Source: an uncultured Loktanella sp. (GTDB taxonomy: Bacteria > Pseudomonadota > Alphaproteobacteria > Rhodobacterales > Rhodobacteraceae). Taken from it: 33,662 bases of DNA. Position numbers and translations under genes: made by a program. The stretch lies in NCBI GenBank assembly GCA_937132065.1, contig CAKZNT010000017.1:1-33662 (forward strand). The letters are read 5' to 3'. Below the pieces are notes generated by a model, which was not told where the DNA came from, searched no databases, and was given only the letters and a program-made list of their open reading frames with translations. The first letter of the stretch is position 1. Each line of letters starts with the position of its first letter. This document shows positions 8,752 through 18,190 of the stretch, in pieces.

Positions 8752-10289
8752 CTGTCACATTGACACCGGGCGCTGCGACACTCGCACAACTACATTCCAT
8801 CTGGGCGGACAAATCTGCCGTGACCCTGACCAAAGCATCCCACGACGGGATCATGGCGGCACATGCAATGGTCGCAAAGGCAGCCAGTGGCGGTGATGCG
8901 GTCTATGGGATCAACACCGGTTTTGGCAAACTGGCCAGCGTCAAGATTGCGCCTGCTGATGTCGCAACCTTGCAGCGCAACCTGATCTTGTCCCACTGTT
9001 GTGGCGTGGGTGAGCCGCTGGACGAGGCGACCACCCGTTTGATGATGGTGCTCAAGCTGCTCTCGCTGGGCCGTGGCGCGTCTGGCGTGGCGATGACAAC
9101 AGTCGAGATCATCGAGTCGATGCTCGCCAAGGGCGTCGTCCCCGTCATTCCGTCTCAAGGATCGGTTGGCGCATCTGGCGATCTCGCCCCTCTTGCTCAT
9201 ATGGCCGCCGCAATGATTGGCGCGGGCGAGGCCACATATGAAGGTGACCGCATGCCCGCGGCCGATGCTCTTGCCAAGGCAGGGCTGACCCCGATTGTGC
9301 TTGGCGCGAAAGAAGGTCTCGCGTTGATCAATGGCACGCAATTCTCGACGGCTTGCGCGCTGGTTGGGCTGTGGGGCGCGTGGCAGAACGCGGCGACTGC
9401 CGTGCTGACCTGCGCCCTGTCCACTGATGCAATCATGGGGTCAACTGCCCCGTTGCAAGACGCAATTCACACCCTACGCGGTCATGCGGGCCAGATCGCT
9501 GTTGCTCGTGCGCAGCGTGCCTTGATGGATGGCTCTCAAATCCGTGAAAGCCATGTCGAGGGTGATACCCGCGTGCAAGACCCCTACTGCATCCGTTGCC
9601 AGCCCCAAGTGACGGGCGCGGCGATGGACCTGTTGCATTTCGCAGGCCGCACCCTTGAGATTGAGGCCAATGCGGTCACCGACAACCCGCTTGTTCTGGT
9701 AGAGGATGGGCTGATTGTATCAGGTGGCAATTTCCACGCCGAGCCTGTTGGTTTTGCCGCCGATCAAATCGCGGTGGCGGTTTCCGAAATCGGCGCGATT
9801 GCGCAGCGCCGTGTGGCCCTGATGGTTGATCCGACGTTGTCGTTTGATCTGCCCCCGTTCCTGACCCCTGATCCGGGGTTAAACTCTGGCCTGATGATCG
9901 CAGAAGTAACAACTGCGGCTTTAATGTCTGAAAACAAGCACTTGGCAAACCCATGCACCACGGATAGCACGCCAACCTCGGCCAATCAGGAAGATCACGT
10001 CAGCATGGCGGCCCACGCCGCGCGCCGCCTCTTGCGGATGAATGCGAACCTTAATGTGATCCTCGGCGTTGAGGCGATGTGTGGTGCGCAGGGCATCGAG
10101 TTCCGCGCGCCCTTGGCGACAAGCACCGCATTGCAAAACGCAATCTCCGCCCTGCGCACGCAAGTCCCAACGCTAGGCGAAGACCGCTATATGGCCCCCT
10201 CGATCGAGGCAGCAGCAGCCTTGGTTGCAAATGCGACCCTGACAGGCGCGGTTGACTTGCCTGCATTTGTCAAAGGCCATGCCGCATGA
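8748..10289 (+). CDS. hutH: Histidine ammonia-lyase
   Basis: HutH deaminates L-histidine to trans-urocanate and ammonia, the entry step. The 513-aa length is normal. [14 protein letters not shown] contains the Ala-Ser-Gly (residues 142-144) that cyclises to the MIO prosthetic group. The N-terminal [11 protein letters not shown] and the later LINGTQ, DNPLV and QEDHVSM blocks are all conserved. It is coupled to hutI before and hutG after by ATGA overlaps. Confidence 0.97.
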   Translation: MTVTLTPGAATLAQLHSIWADKSAVTLTKASHDGIMAAHAMVAKAASGGDAVYGINTGFGKLASVKIAPADVATLQRNLILSHCCGVGEPLDEATTRLMMVLKLLSLGRGASGVAMTTVEIIESMLAKGVVPVIPSQGSVGASGDLAPLAHMAAAMIGAGEATYEGDRMPAADALAKAGLTPIVLGAKEGLALINGTQFSTACALVGLWGAWQNAATAVLTCALSTDAIMGSTAPLQDAIHTLRGHAGQIAVARAQRALMDGSQIRESHVEGDTRVQDPYCIRCQPQVTGAAMDLLHFAGRTLEIEANAVTDNPLVLVEDGLIVSGGNFHAEPVGFAADQIAVAVSEIGAIAQRRVALMVDPTLSFDLPPFLTPDPGLNSGLMIAEVTTAALMSENKHLANPCTTDSTPTSANQEDHVSMAAHAARRLLRMNANLNVILGVEAMCGAQGIEFRAPLATSTALQNAISALRTQVPTLGEDRYMAPSIEAAAALVANATLTGAVDLPAFVKGHAA

Positions 10290-11065
10290 TGCCCGTCACG
10301 ATCACCAAAGGTGTCAGTCCGATTGTGCTCGGCCTGCCCCACACGGGAACGTTTGTGCCAGAGGACGTGAGGGCCAAGCTCAATGGCAATGGCCGCCTTC
10401 TGGCCGATACCGATTGGCATATTGACCAGCTATACGATGGGGTGATCGCGGATGTGACGACGGTGAAAGCCAACTTTCACCGCTACGTCATCGACGCCAA
10501 TCGTGATCCGTCAGGGGCGAGCCTGTATCCGGGTCAGAATACGACAACACTTGTCCCGCTCACCGATTTTGACGGGCTGGATATTTGGGATGTGCCCCCC
10601 ACACGTGCGGACATTCAAGCGCGGCGCGCCCAGTTTCATGCGCCTTATCATGCCGCGTTGACGGCAGAACTAGCGCGGGTGCGCGAGATAAATGGGTTCG
10701 CAGTGCTTTATGATTGCCACTCGATCCGCTCTGACATCCCGTTCCTGTTTGAGGGCACCCTCCCCGATTTCAACGTCGGGACCAATAATGGTGAAACATG
10801 TGCCCCCGAAATCGAGGCCGCGACAGTTGCGATTTGCGCTGCGGCGACCGGTTTTACCTCAACGCTGAATGGCCGTTTCAAGGGGGGGTGGACGACACGC
10901 CATTACGGCCAGCCCGAAACGGGCGTGCATGCGATCCAGATGGAACTCGCACAATCAACCTACCTGACCAACGAAGCGGCTCCGTGGACCTTTGATCCGG
11001 ACAAGGCCGCAGCTCTTCGCCCTCACTTGACTGCAATTCTCACAGCACTTGGAGACTACAAATGA
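10286..11065 (+). CDS. hutG: N-formylglutamate deformylase
   Basis: This enzyme hydrolyses N-formyl-L-glutamate to formate and glutamate, the last step of the five-step route begun by HutF. It belongs to the N-formylglutamate amidohydrolase family, not to the arginase-like formiminoglutamase also called HutG. PHTGTFVP near residues 18-25, [24 protein letters not shown] and [13 protein letters not shown] are the characteristic metal and substrate motifs. At 259 aa its length fits. It overlaps hutH and hutU by ATGA at each end. Its co-occurrence with hutF is consistent, since both are needed together. Confidence 0.95.
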   Translation: MMPVTITKGVSPIVLGLPHTGTFVPEDVRAKLNGNGRLLADTDWHIDQLYDGVIADVTTVKANFHRYVIDANRDPSGASLYPGQNTTTLVPLTDFDGLDIWDVPPTRADIQARRAQFHAPYHAALTAELARVREINGFAVLYDCHSIRSDIPFLFEGTLPDFNVGTNNGETCAPEIEAATVAICAAATGFTSTLNGRFKGGWTTRHYGQPETGVHAIQMELAQSTYLTNEAAPWTFDPDKAAALRPHLTAILTALGDYK

Positions 11066-12735
11066 CCAATTCCCGCCATAACATCCGCGACGTCTTCCCT
11101 GCCACGGGCTCCGAGATCACAGCCAAAAGCTGGCTGACCGAAGCCCCAATGCGCATGCTCATGAACAACCTGCACCCCGATGTGGCCGAAAACCCGCATG
11201 AGTTGGTGGTTTACGGCGGCATCGGTCGCGCGGCCCGCACTTGGGAAGATTTCGACGCCATTGTTGCGGCCCTTAAGGAACTGGACGATACCCAGACGCT
11301 TTTGGTGCAATCGGGCAAGCCCGTGGGCGTGTTTAACACCCACAAAGATGCGCCGCGCGTTTTGATCGCAAACTCAAACCTCGTGCCACATTGGGCGAAC
11401 TGGGACCACTTTAACGAGCTCGATAAAAAAGGGCTCGCGATGTATGGCCAAATGACCGCTGGGTCGTGGATTTACATCGGCACGCAAGGCATTGTGCAGG
11501 GCACATACGAGACATTTATGGAGGCTGGCCGCCAGCATTACGATGGCGACCTCACTGGTCGCTGGATTTTGACAGGTGGTCTTGGCGGCATGGGCGGCGC
11601 GCAACCGCTTGCTGCGGTGATGGCGGGCGCGTGTTGTCTGGCTGTTGAGTGCGACGAGACCCGCGCCGACTTCCGCCTGCGCACCCGTTACGTCGATGAA
11701 AAAACACATGATCTTGATGAAGCCTTGGCCATGATTGATGCTTGGACGAAGGCAGGCGAAGCAAAGTCCGTGGCCCTGATCGGCAACGCGGCTGACATTT
11801 TCCCCGAGCTGGTCAAGCGCGGCATCAAGCCCGACATGGTCACCGACCAGACATCAGCCCACGACCCGATCCACGGTTACCTGCCGCAGGGGTGGACCGT
11901 AGCAGAGTGGCGCGCCAAGCAGGAAAGCGACCCAAAAGCCGTTGAAAAGGCTGCGCGCGCTTCGATGAAGGTGCAGGTCGCGGCGATGGTTGATTTCTGG
12001 AATGCGGGTGTGCCGACACTCGATTACGGCAATAACATCCGCCAAGTCGCGCTTGAGGAAGGGCTTGAAAACGCCTTTGCGTTCCCCGGTTTTGTCCCCG
12101 CCTATATCCGCCCCTTGTTCTGCCGTGGCATTGGCCCGTTCCGCTGGGCGGCGCTCTCGGGTGACCCCGAAGATATTTACAAGACGGATGCGAAGGTCAA
12201 AGAACTGATCGACGATCCGCACCTGCACAACTGGTTGGATATGGCCCGCGAGCGGATCGCATTCCAAGGGCTGGCTGCGCGGATTTGCTGGGTTGGCCTT
12301 GGTTTGCGCCACAAACTTGGGCTCGCGTTTAACGAAATGGTGCGTAATGGCGAACTGTCGGCCCCTGTTGTCATTGGCCGCGACCACCTTGATAGCGGGT
12401 CGGTGGCCTCCCCGAACCGCGAAACCGAAGCGATGAAAGACGGGTCCGATGCGGTCTCCGACTGGCCCCTCCTTAACGCGATGCTGAATGTTGCCAGTGG
12501 CGCGACGTGGGTGTCGCTGCATCATGGTGGCGGCGTTGGCATGGGCTTTTCCCAGCACTCTGGCATGGTGATTTGCTGTGACGGGTCAGAGGACGCTGAC
12601 CGCCGCTTGGCAAATGTGCTTTGGAATGATCCAGCCACAGGTGTGATGCGTCATGCAGATGCGGGCTATGACATTGCGCTCGACTGCGCCCGTGAAAACA
12701 ACCTCAACTTGCCAGGTATTTTGGGGAGAAAATAA
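11062..12735 (+). CDS. hutU: Urocanate hydratase
   Basis: HutU adds water to urocanate to give 4-imidazolone-5-propionate, using tightly bound NAD+ as an electrophile. The 557-aa length is typical. The region [14 protein letters not shown] corresponds to the urocanase signature that holds the active-site cysteine. [18 protein letters not shown] and [15 protein letters not shown] are also conserved. It is the last hut enzyme of the rightward run. A Rieske oxygenase starts one base after its TAA, so the transcript probably continues into that gene. Confidence 0.97.
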   Translation: MTNSRHNIRDVFPATGSEITAKSWLTEAPMRMLMNNLHPDVAENPHELVVYGGIGRAARTWEDFDAIVAALKELDDTQTLLVQSGKPVGVFNTHKDAPRVLIANSNLVPHWANWDHFNELDKKGLAMYGQMTAGSWIYIGTQGIVQGTYETFMEAGRQHYDGDLTGRWILTGGLGGMGGAQPLAAVMAGACCLAVECDETRADFRLRTRYVDEKTHDLDEALAMIDAWTKAGEAKSVALIGNAADIFPELVKRGIKPDMVTDQTSAHDPIHGYLPQGWTVAEWRAKQESDPKAVEKAARASMKVQVAAMVDFWNAGVPTLDYGNNIRQVALEEGLENAFAFPGFVPAYIRPLFCRGIGPFRWAALSGDPEDIYKTDAKVKELIDDPHLHNWLDMARERIAFQGLAARICWVGLGLRHKLGLAFNEMVRNGELSAPVVIGRDHLDSGSVASPNRETEAMKDGSDAVSDWPLLNAMLNVASGATWVSLHHGGGVGMGFSQHSGMVICCDGSEDADRRLANVLWNDPATGVMRHADAGYDIALDCARENNLNLPGILGRK

Positions 12736-12736
12736 C

Positions 12737-13777
12737 ATGTTTCTGAAGAACGCTTGGTATGTCGCCGCGTGGGATCATGAAATCACACGCGATTTGCAGC
12801 AGATCATCGTGCTTGGTGAAAAGGTGTGCATTTTCCGCTCCGAGGCTGGCGAGCTGGTCGCGCTCGAAGATGCCTGCCCCCACCGCAAGCTGCCCCTGTC
12901 CAAAGGGCGGATCAAGGGAGACACGGTTGAATGTGGCTATCACGGCCTGACGTTTGATTGTGCGGGGCAATGTGTTTGGGCGCCTGGCACGGGCCGCATT
13001 CCCTCCAATGCCAAGGTCCGCGCCTATCCCGTGCACGAGAAATACGGGCTTGTCTGGATCTGGATGGGCAATGCCGCCCTTGCGGATCATCTCGATATTT
13101 TCGAGATCGAGAATTACGGCGACCCTGCATGGGGCATTAACCGCGGCGCGGCGATGGAGCTGGACTGCAACTACCTGTTGATGTGCGACAACCTGCTTGA
13201 TCCAACCCATGTCGCTTGGGTGCATCAAAGCAGCTTTGCCACTGACGCCACCAAGGACACGCCGCTGCGGGTGAAAAAGACGGATGATGGCGTGATCGTT
13301 CACCGCTGGATGATGGACCACGAGCCTGCACCGTTTTACAAAAAGGTCGTCGAGTTCGAGGGCAATTGTGATCGCCTTCAGCACTATGAGGTTCGCTACC
13401 CGTCCCATGCCCTGATCAAGGCTGTGTTCACGCCTGCGGGCACTGGCGGCCCTGATGGTCCTTTGCACGACAAGACCTTTATCATGGACAGTTACAACTT
13501 CATGACGCCCACCACCGAAGGGCAGACCCGCTATTACTGGTTCCAGTTGCGCAATATCCGCCCTGACGACGAAGCCCTTTCGGCGATGATGTCAGAGGAT
13601 GTCCAGCACGCGTTCGAAGAAGACCGCGCCGTCTTGAACGAGGTGCAAAAGGGGATGAGCAACAAGCTCACGCCGCATATTGATTTGCCGATTGACGGAG
13701 GCCAGCTACGGTTTCGCCGCCAGTTGCAGGCGATGATCAACGAAGAACAGCAGGTTGATCAACAAATGGCCGAGTAA
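12737..13777 (+). CDS. Rieske [2Fe-2S] aromatic-ring-hydroxylating/demethylating oxygenase (VanA-like)
   Basis: A 346-aa oxygenase component with an N-terminal Rieske domain (C47-P-H49 and C66-x2-H69 bind the 2Fe-2S cluster) and a C-terminal catalytic domain with NLLDPTHVAWVH, where H158 and H163 with an aspartate would hold the mononuclear iron. The family includes vanillate O-demethylase VanA and N-demethylases acting on methylxanthines; substrate cannot be read from sequence. GGGGAGA precedes the ATG at 12737, one base after the hutU stop; an in-frame extension inside hutU is not credible. No reductase partner is in the window. Its place between histidine and purine genes suggests N-demethylation or hydroxylation of an imidazole or purine compound, which is inference only. 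Confidence 0.85.
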   Translation: MFLKNAWYVAAWDHEITRDLQQIIVLGEKVCIFRSEAGELVALEDACPHRKLPLSKGRIKGDTVECGYHGLTFDCAGQCVWAPGTGRIPSNAKVRAYPVHEKYGLVWIWMGNAALADHLDIFEIENYGDPAWGINRGAAMELDCNYLLMCDNLLDPTHVAWVHQSSFATDATKDTPLRVKKTDDGVIVHRWMMDHEPAPFYKKVVEFEGNCDRLQHYEVRYPSHALIKAVFTPAGTGGPDGPLHDKTFIMDSYNFMTPTTEGQTRYYWFQLRNIRPDDEALSAMMSEDVQHAFEEDRAVLNEVQKGMSNKLTPHIDLPIDGGQLRFRRQLQAMINEEQQVDQQMAE

Positions 13778-13786
13778 TCAGCTGTT

Positions 13787-14503
13787 TTAGACGAACAGGC
13801 TAATAATCAATGGGGCGATAAGTGCGGTCAAAATCGCATTAAGCCCCATTCCGATTCCCGCAAATGCACCAGCGGTTTCGTTGACTTGAAACGCCCGCGC
13901 TGTGCCGATCCCGTGGGACGCAACGCCAAGCGCAAAGCCGCGCGCGCGCCAGTCCGTGATGCCGAGGAATGTCAAAAGCGGTGATCCCATTACCGCCCCC
14001 ATCACCCCAGTCAAAATGACAAGAACCGCCGTGAGTGTGGGAGACCCGCCGATCGCCTCCGACACGCCAAGCGCAACAGGAGCCGTGACCGATTTTGGCG
14101 CAAGTGATAGCAAGACTTCACCGCGCACGCCCATGAGGTAGGCAACTGCCAGCACGCTGATGATCGCTGTCACCGACCCTGCGACCAAGGCCGCAATCAT
14201 CGGCAAGGCCGCCGTGCGCACCTTATCAAGGTTCATATATAGGGGCGCGGCCAATGCAACCGTTGCGGGGCCAAGCATAAAGTGGACAAATTTCGCGCCC
14301 TCAAAGTAGGTCGGATAGGAGACATCCGTGGCCCAGAGCAGCACGGCCAACAAGACGACGGCGATCAAGACGGGGTTCACATAGGGGCGCTTTCCCGACT
14401 TGAGAAACAGCGTATCACCGACCGCATAGGCCAGTAATGTCGCGGTGAGCCACAAGAGCGGTTCTTGGGAAAGGTAGGTCCATATTTCTGGGAAATTTGT
14501 CAC
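13787..14503 (-). CDS. lrgB: LrgB/CidB-family membrane protein
   Basis: LrgB is the larger partner of the LrgA/LrgB pair. The family is annotated for effects on murein hydrolase activity, but relatives include the Arabidopsis plastid glycolate/glycerate carrier PLGG1 (an LrgA-LrgB fusion) and the Bacillus pyruvate system PftAB. The 238-aa protein has about seven hydrophobic segments and the conserved KSVTAPVALGVSEAIGG and SHGIGTARAFQ motifs. It starts with GTG at 14503, preceded by GGAGG, and overlaps lrgA in GTGA. It is the last gene of the leftward uraH-puuD-lrgA-lrgB run and ends 9 bases from the convergent Rieske gene. Confidence 0.92.
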   Translation of the reverse strand: MTNFPEIWTYLSQEPLLWLTATLLAYAVGDTLFLKSGKRPYVNPVLIAVVLLAVLLWATDVSYPTYFEGAKFVHFMLGPATVALAAPLYMNLDKVRTAALPMIAALVAGSVTAIISVLAVAYLMGVRGEVLLSLAPKSVTAPVALGVSEAIGGSPTLTAVLVILTGVMGAVMGSPLLTFLGITDWRARGFALGVASHGIGTARAFQVNETAGAFAGIGMGLNAILTALIAPLIISLFV

Positions 14504-14850
14504 TTGCCACCTCCTACGAGGCGGTTAACCCCGACAAACACGAGTGCCGCAACAGTAATCGCAAGCGCAGTGCTGATACCAAGCGCAATCAGGATCGGAA
14601 TGCCATCAGAGCCGAGCCGGTCTAGGTGTCCGACAATCCCGACGCCCGCGGGCACAAACAGTAGTGATAAATGCGACAACAACCCAAGCGCAGTTGGCTG
14701 GATTGCAGCAGCGATCTTTGGCACGCTGAGAAAGAGAGCAAGGAGAATGATCATGCCCACAACCGGGCCGGGCACAATCAGATCAAGGCTTTGCGACAGG
14801 AATTCGCCAGCGAGCTGGCAAAGCAGAATGATGGTGAGATGATAGATCAT
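14500..14850 (-). CDS. lrgA: LrgA/CidA-family holin-like membrane protein
   Basis: A 116-aa protein with about four membrane helices, the small partner of LrgB. LAGEFLSQSLDLIVPGPVVGMIILL near the N-terminus is typical of the family (about residues 13-37), as is the later LFVPAGVGIVGH. A GAGG ribosome site precedes the ATG. It lies 35 bases after puuD and overlaps lrgB, so expression with the urate oxidase is likely. That linkage favours a small-acid transport role over cell-lysis control here, though the sequence alone cannot decide it. Confidence 0.92.
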   Translation of the reverse strand: MIYHLTIILLCQLAGEFLSQSLDLIVPGPVVGMIILLALFLSVPKIAAAIQPTALGLLSHLSLLFVPAGVGIVGHLDRLGSDGIPILIALGISTALAITVAALVFVGVNRLVGGGK

Positions 14851-14885
14851 TCCTGCCTCGTTTTCAGGTCGCTAAGGTGACGCCA

Positions 14886-16145
14886 TTAATGGCTGGCCAA
14901 CAACATTGGCTCGTCGTTGGTCGCGGCATTATACCACGCACGGATCGCCGCACGCTCTTCGTCTTCCATATAGGTGACGTTCGCTGGAGGCATGGCTACG
15001 CTTGCGCCTGACTGGATATAAATCAGGCGGGCATTCTTTGCGATATCGGCTGGGGTCTCGAGAAAGATGCCGCGTGGCGCATGACGGATACCATCATAAA
15101 ACGGTTCGCGCGCATGGCACATGGAACACCGACCCGGAATGATCGATGTTGCAACTTCAAAGCCCTCAGCGCTGGCGAACACTTGTTCGACAGCGTTGAG
15201 GTCACGAGCTTCTGATTGCTCGTATGTGTCCTGCATCATTGGCGCAGTCGAGAGCCACATCACGACAACAAACAACAATGCCGTTGCGAGCCACGTCCAG
15301 TGAACGCTTTTGCCCGTTGCATGCAGGGTGTTGAAGTAGTGGCGGATCGTGACTCCCATCAAGAACACAAGTGCAGCAATCAACCAGTTATACTCGGTCG
15401 CAAACGCGAGCGGATAGTGGTTGGACAGCATCAGGAAGATCACAGGCAACGTCAGATAGTTGTTGTGGGTCGAACGCAGCTTTGCGATCTTGCCATACTT
15501 GGGATCTGGTGTGCGGCCCTCTTGCAGGTCTTTCACAACGATGCGCTGGTTGGGCATAATGATGAAGAATACATTGCCCGTCATGATCGTCGCCGTGAAT
15601 GCACCGAGGTGAAGCAAGGCCGCACGTCCGGTAAACACCTGATTGTAACCCCACGCCATGATAACGAGCAGCACAAACAGCAGCACCATCAAAACGGTCG
15701 GCTGGTTGCCCAGCTTGGACTTGCAGAGGAAATCATAGATCAGCCAGCCCGCAGTCAGTGACCCCGCAGAGAGCAAAATCGCTTGGAAGGTGGAGAGATC
15801 AGCCTTGGCCGCGTCGATCAAATAAAGATGCGCCCCGCCCCAATAGACCATCATCAACAATGCAGCGCCCGACAGCCATGTCGTATAGCTCTGCCATTTG
15901 TGCCAGATCAGGTGCTCGGGCATGTTCGCGGGCGCCACCAGATACTTCTGAATGTGGTAAAACCCACCGCCATGAACCTGCCATTCTTCTCCACTCGCGC
16001 CCTCAGGCATATTGGGGACCTTCTTAAGGCCCAGATCAAGTGCAATGAAAAAGAATGAAGCGCCAATCCACGCCATTGCCGTGACGACGTGTAGCCAGCG
16101 CACGGCAAACGCCGACCACTCCCACATTGATGCTAGATCGTGCAT
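14886..16145 (-). CDS. puuD: Membrane-bound urate oxidase with C-terminal cytochrome c domain
   Basis: PuuD oxidises urate to 5-hydroxyisourate and passes electrons to the respiratory chain through its own cytochrome c instead of to oxygen. The 419-aa protein has about eight membrane helices in the first 310 residues (WLHVVTAMAWIG near the start, MTGNVFFIIMPNQ in the middle). It ends in a c-type domain with the haem site CSMCH at about residues 340-344 and a methionine-containing AMPPANVTYM that may supply the axial ligand. GGGAGG lies 6 bases before the ATG at 16145; a ten-residue upstream extension is unlikely. It leads into lrgA-lrgB and follows uraH, whose product takes the next step. Confidence 0.95.
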   Translation of the reverse strand: MHDLASMWEWSAFAVRWLHVVTAMAWIGASFFFIALDLGLKKVPNMPEGASGEEWQVHGGGFYHIQKYLVAPANMPEHLIWHKWQSYTTWLSGAALLMMVYWGGAHLYLIDAAKADLSTFQAILLSAGSLTAGWLIYDFLCKSKLGNQPTVLMVLLFVLLVIMAWGYNQVFTGRAALLHLGAFTATIMTGNVFFIIMPNQRIVVKDLQEGRTPDPKYGKIAKLRSTHNNYLTLPVIFLMLSNHYPLAFATEYNWLIAALVFLMGVTIRHYFNTLHATGKSVHWTWLATALLFVVVMWLSTAPMMQDTYEQSEARDLNAVEQVFASAEGFEVATSIIPGRCSMCHAREPFYDGIRHAPRGIFLETPADIAKNARLIYIQSGASVAMPPANVTYMEDEERAAIRAWYNAATNDEPMLLASH

Positions 16146-16274
16146 GTTTTTCCTCCCATGAAAATCATCTCGCAAGCCTAGACCGCTTTTCCATTATCTT
16201 GAATAACGCATAAGGTTCTAGTTGTTTCAAAAATTGCCGAAGAATGGCGCGGCCACTGTTGCGATATGCTAGCC

Positions 16275-16631
16275 TTAGCTGCCGCGATATGTCGAGAACG
16301 CGTAGGGTGAGAGCAAGAGCGGCACGTGGTAGTGCGAGGCCTCGGACATGCCAAATCGAATGGGGATCAGGTCCAGAAACTTTGGCTCGGTCAATGTGAT
16401 GCCGCACCCGTCAAGGTAGGAACCCGCATGGAACACAAGTTCATATGTGCCAGTTTCGAATTCTGATTCTGGCAAAATCTGGCTATCCGTGCGGCCGTCA
16501 GAATTTGTCGTCAGTGTCTTCAAAAGCGTGCGGTTGTCACCGTCGATCTTGAAAAGCTCGATTTTCATATCTGGCGCAGGGCAGCCGCGTGCCGTATCAA
16601 GTACGTGGGTTGTCAGGTATCCGGTCATCAT
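16275..16631 (-). CDS. uraH: 5-Hydroxyisourate hydrolase
   Basis: UraH (transthyretin-like) hydrolyses 5-hydroxyisourate, the PuuD product, to OHCU. The 118-aa length is typical. The N-terminal LTTHVLDTARGCPA, the middle HYHVPLLLSPYAFSTY and the C-terminal YRGS tetrapeptide are the family hallmarks; the histidines and the tail arginine line the active site of the tetramer. Three ATGs in a row follow GGAGG, at 16634, 16631 and 16628; the second gives the best spacing (5 bases), the third is also possible. It is divergent from the allantoinase fusion across a 140-base control region. The gap to puuD is 129 bases, so puuD may also have a promoter of its own. Confidence 0.95.
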   Translation of the reverse strand: MMTGYLTTHVLDTARGCPAPDMKIELFKIDGDNRTLLKTLTTNSDGRTDSQILPESEFETGTYELVFHAGSYLDGCGITLTEPKFLDLIPIRFGMSEASHYHVPLLLSPYAFSTYRGS

Positions 16632-16704
16632 CATTTCCTCCGATTTCCTGCCCAGACTGCACGTTTTTCCGGCAAATTGGCAACTTGAACCTGCCGGAGG
16701 TTCC

Positions 16705-16721
16705 TTCAAAAATAATTTGAA
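16705..16721. promoter_or_regulatory. Inverted repeat in the uraH / allantoinase control region
   Basis: TTCAAA and TTTGAA are separated by 5 bases (AATAA) in the AT-rich middle of the divergent intergenic region. A 17-bp dyad of this kind fits a dimeric repressor or activator. TTGAAA at 16717-16722 could double as a rightward -35 element, but no convincing -10 follows. The binding protein is unknown; no purine regulator gene is in the window. Confidence 0.4.
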
Positions 16722-16771
16722 AGTTTTTGCCATTCTCTAACGATATACGGGTAAAAAATGGAGTCCCCGAC

Positions 16772-18190
16772 ATGAACAGATACCCTCGTGATTTCCGCGG
16801 CCATGGCGCCAAGCCTGTTGATCCAAAGTGGCCCAATGGCGCGAAGATTGCCGTGCAATTCGTCATCAATTACGAAGAAGGCGGCGAGAACTGTGTGCTG
16901 CACGGTGACGCGGCTTCCGAGGCGTTTTTGTCCGAGATCGTCGGCGCCGCCGCCTGGCCTGACCAGCGGCACTGGAACATGGAAAGTATTTACGAATACG
17001 GCGCGCGCGCTGGGTTCTGGCGGTTGCACGACCTGTTCACAAGCATGAACATCCCCGCCACCGTTTACGGCGTGGCCACCGCTCTTGCCCGCAATCCAGA
17101 GCAGTTGCGCGCCATGCAAGCTGCCGATTGGGAAATCGCGAGCCACGGCCTGAAGTGGATTGAATACAAGGACTACGCAGAGGAAGACGAGCGCGCTCAT
17201 ATGGATGAGGCGATCCGCTTGCACACTGAAATCACAGGCGAGCGCCCAACGGGCTGGTATACGGGCCGTTGCTCGGCCAATACCGTGCGCCTTGTCGCAG
17301 AAGAAGGTGGATTCGACTACGTGTCGGACGCCTACGCCGATGATCTGCCCTATTGGGAGCAATACGGCGACCGTGACCAACTGGTTGTGCCCTACACCCT
17401 TGATTGTAACGATATGCGTTTTGCTACACCGCAGGGTTTCAATTCTGGCGACCAATTCTACGCCTACCTCAAAGACAGCTTTGACGCGCTTTATGCAGAA
17501 GGCGAAGCGGGCAAGGCAAAGATGTTGTCTATCGGCCTGCACTGCCGTCTTGTGGGGCGTCCGGGCCGCGTCATGGCCCTGCGCCGTTTCATGGAATACG
17601 CGCAGTCACATGCCGACGTCTGGTTTGCCCGCCGTATCGAGATCGCAAAGCATTGGCAGGAAACACACCCGCCGGTTCACTTTGACCGTCCGTCCCAGAT
17701 GGACAAGGACACCTTTGTCAAAACCTATGGCAGCATATTCGAGCACTCTCCCTGGATCGCCGAACGTGCCTTTGATCTGGAGCTGGGACCAGCACATGAT
17801 TGCGCAACGGGCCTGCACCACGCGCTGACCCGCATGTTCCGCTCCGCGAGCCACGACGAGCGTTTAGGCGTTTTGACGGCGCACCCTGACTTGGCTGGCA
17901 AACTGGCTTCGGCTGGTAAGCTGACGGCAGAAAGCACATCAGAACAGGCGGGCGCGGGTCTTGATAACCTGACGGACGCCGAGCGCGAGATGTTCCAAGG
18001 GTTCAACACTCAATACGTTGCCAAACATGGCTTCCCGTTCATCATCGCAGTGCGCGACCACACCAAGGCATCGATCAAAGTTGCATTCGAGCGCCGTATC
18101 AACAACGACAGCGAAACCGAATTTGCCGAGGCCTGCCGTCAGGTAGAGCGGATCGGTGAATTCCGCCTGAAGGATACCCTCCCACAATGA
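16772..18190 (+). CDS. Fused allantoinase (PuuE) / OHCU decarboxylase (UraD)
   Basis: A 472-aa two-domain enzyme. Residues 1 to about 300 are a PuuE-type, polysaccharide-deacetylase-fold allantoinase (NYEEGGENCVLHGD, WEIASHG, LHCRLVGRPGR), turning allantoin into allantoate. Residues about 308-472 are OHCU decarboxylase UraD (AHPDLAGKLA with the catalytic histidine, then FNTQYVAKHGFPFIIAV), turning OHCU into S-allantoin. One chain thus performs two consecutive steps, after UraH and before allantoate cleavage. Gene order in the protein is the reverse of reaction order. The start at 16772 has GGAG 8 bases upstream; a TTG-started extension is unlikely. The stop overlaps the allA start (ATGA). Confidence 0.94.
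   Translation: MNRYPRDFRGHGAKPVDPKWPNGAKIAVQFVINYEEGGENCVLHGDAASEAFLSEIVGAAAWPDQRHWNMESIYEYGARAGFWRLHDLFTSMNIPATVYGVATALARNPEQLRAMQAADWEIASHGLKWIEYKDYAEEDERAHMDEAIRLHTEITGERPTGWYTGRCSANTVRLVAEEGGFDYVSDAYADDLPYWEQYGDRDQLVVPYTLDCNDMRFATPQGFNSGDQFYAYLKDSFDALYAEGEAGKAKMLSIGLHCRLVGRPGRVMALRRFMEYAQSHADVWFARRIEIAKHWQETHPPVHFDRPSQMDKDTFVKTYGSIFEHSPWIAERAFDLELGPAHDCATGLHHALTRMFRSASHDERLGVLTAHPDLAGKLASAGKLTAESTSEQAGAGLDNLTDAEREMFQGFNTQYVAKHGFPFIIAVRDHTKASIKVAFERRINNDSETEFAEACRQVERIGEFRLKDTLPQ

Noticed and set aside
12653..12736. Upstream in-frame extension of the Rieske oxygenase inside hutU
   Set aside because: The extension has no family similarity, while GGGGAGA sits directly before the ATG at 12737 and the protein then begins with the normal MFLKNAWYVA.
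13787..14850. LrgAB as a phage-like holin/antiholin or programmed-lysis module
   Set aside because: No lytic enzyme, LytSR-type regulator or phage gene is near; the operon context is metabolic. The classical role is not excluded, only judged less likely.
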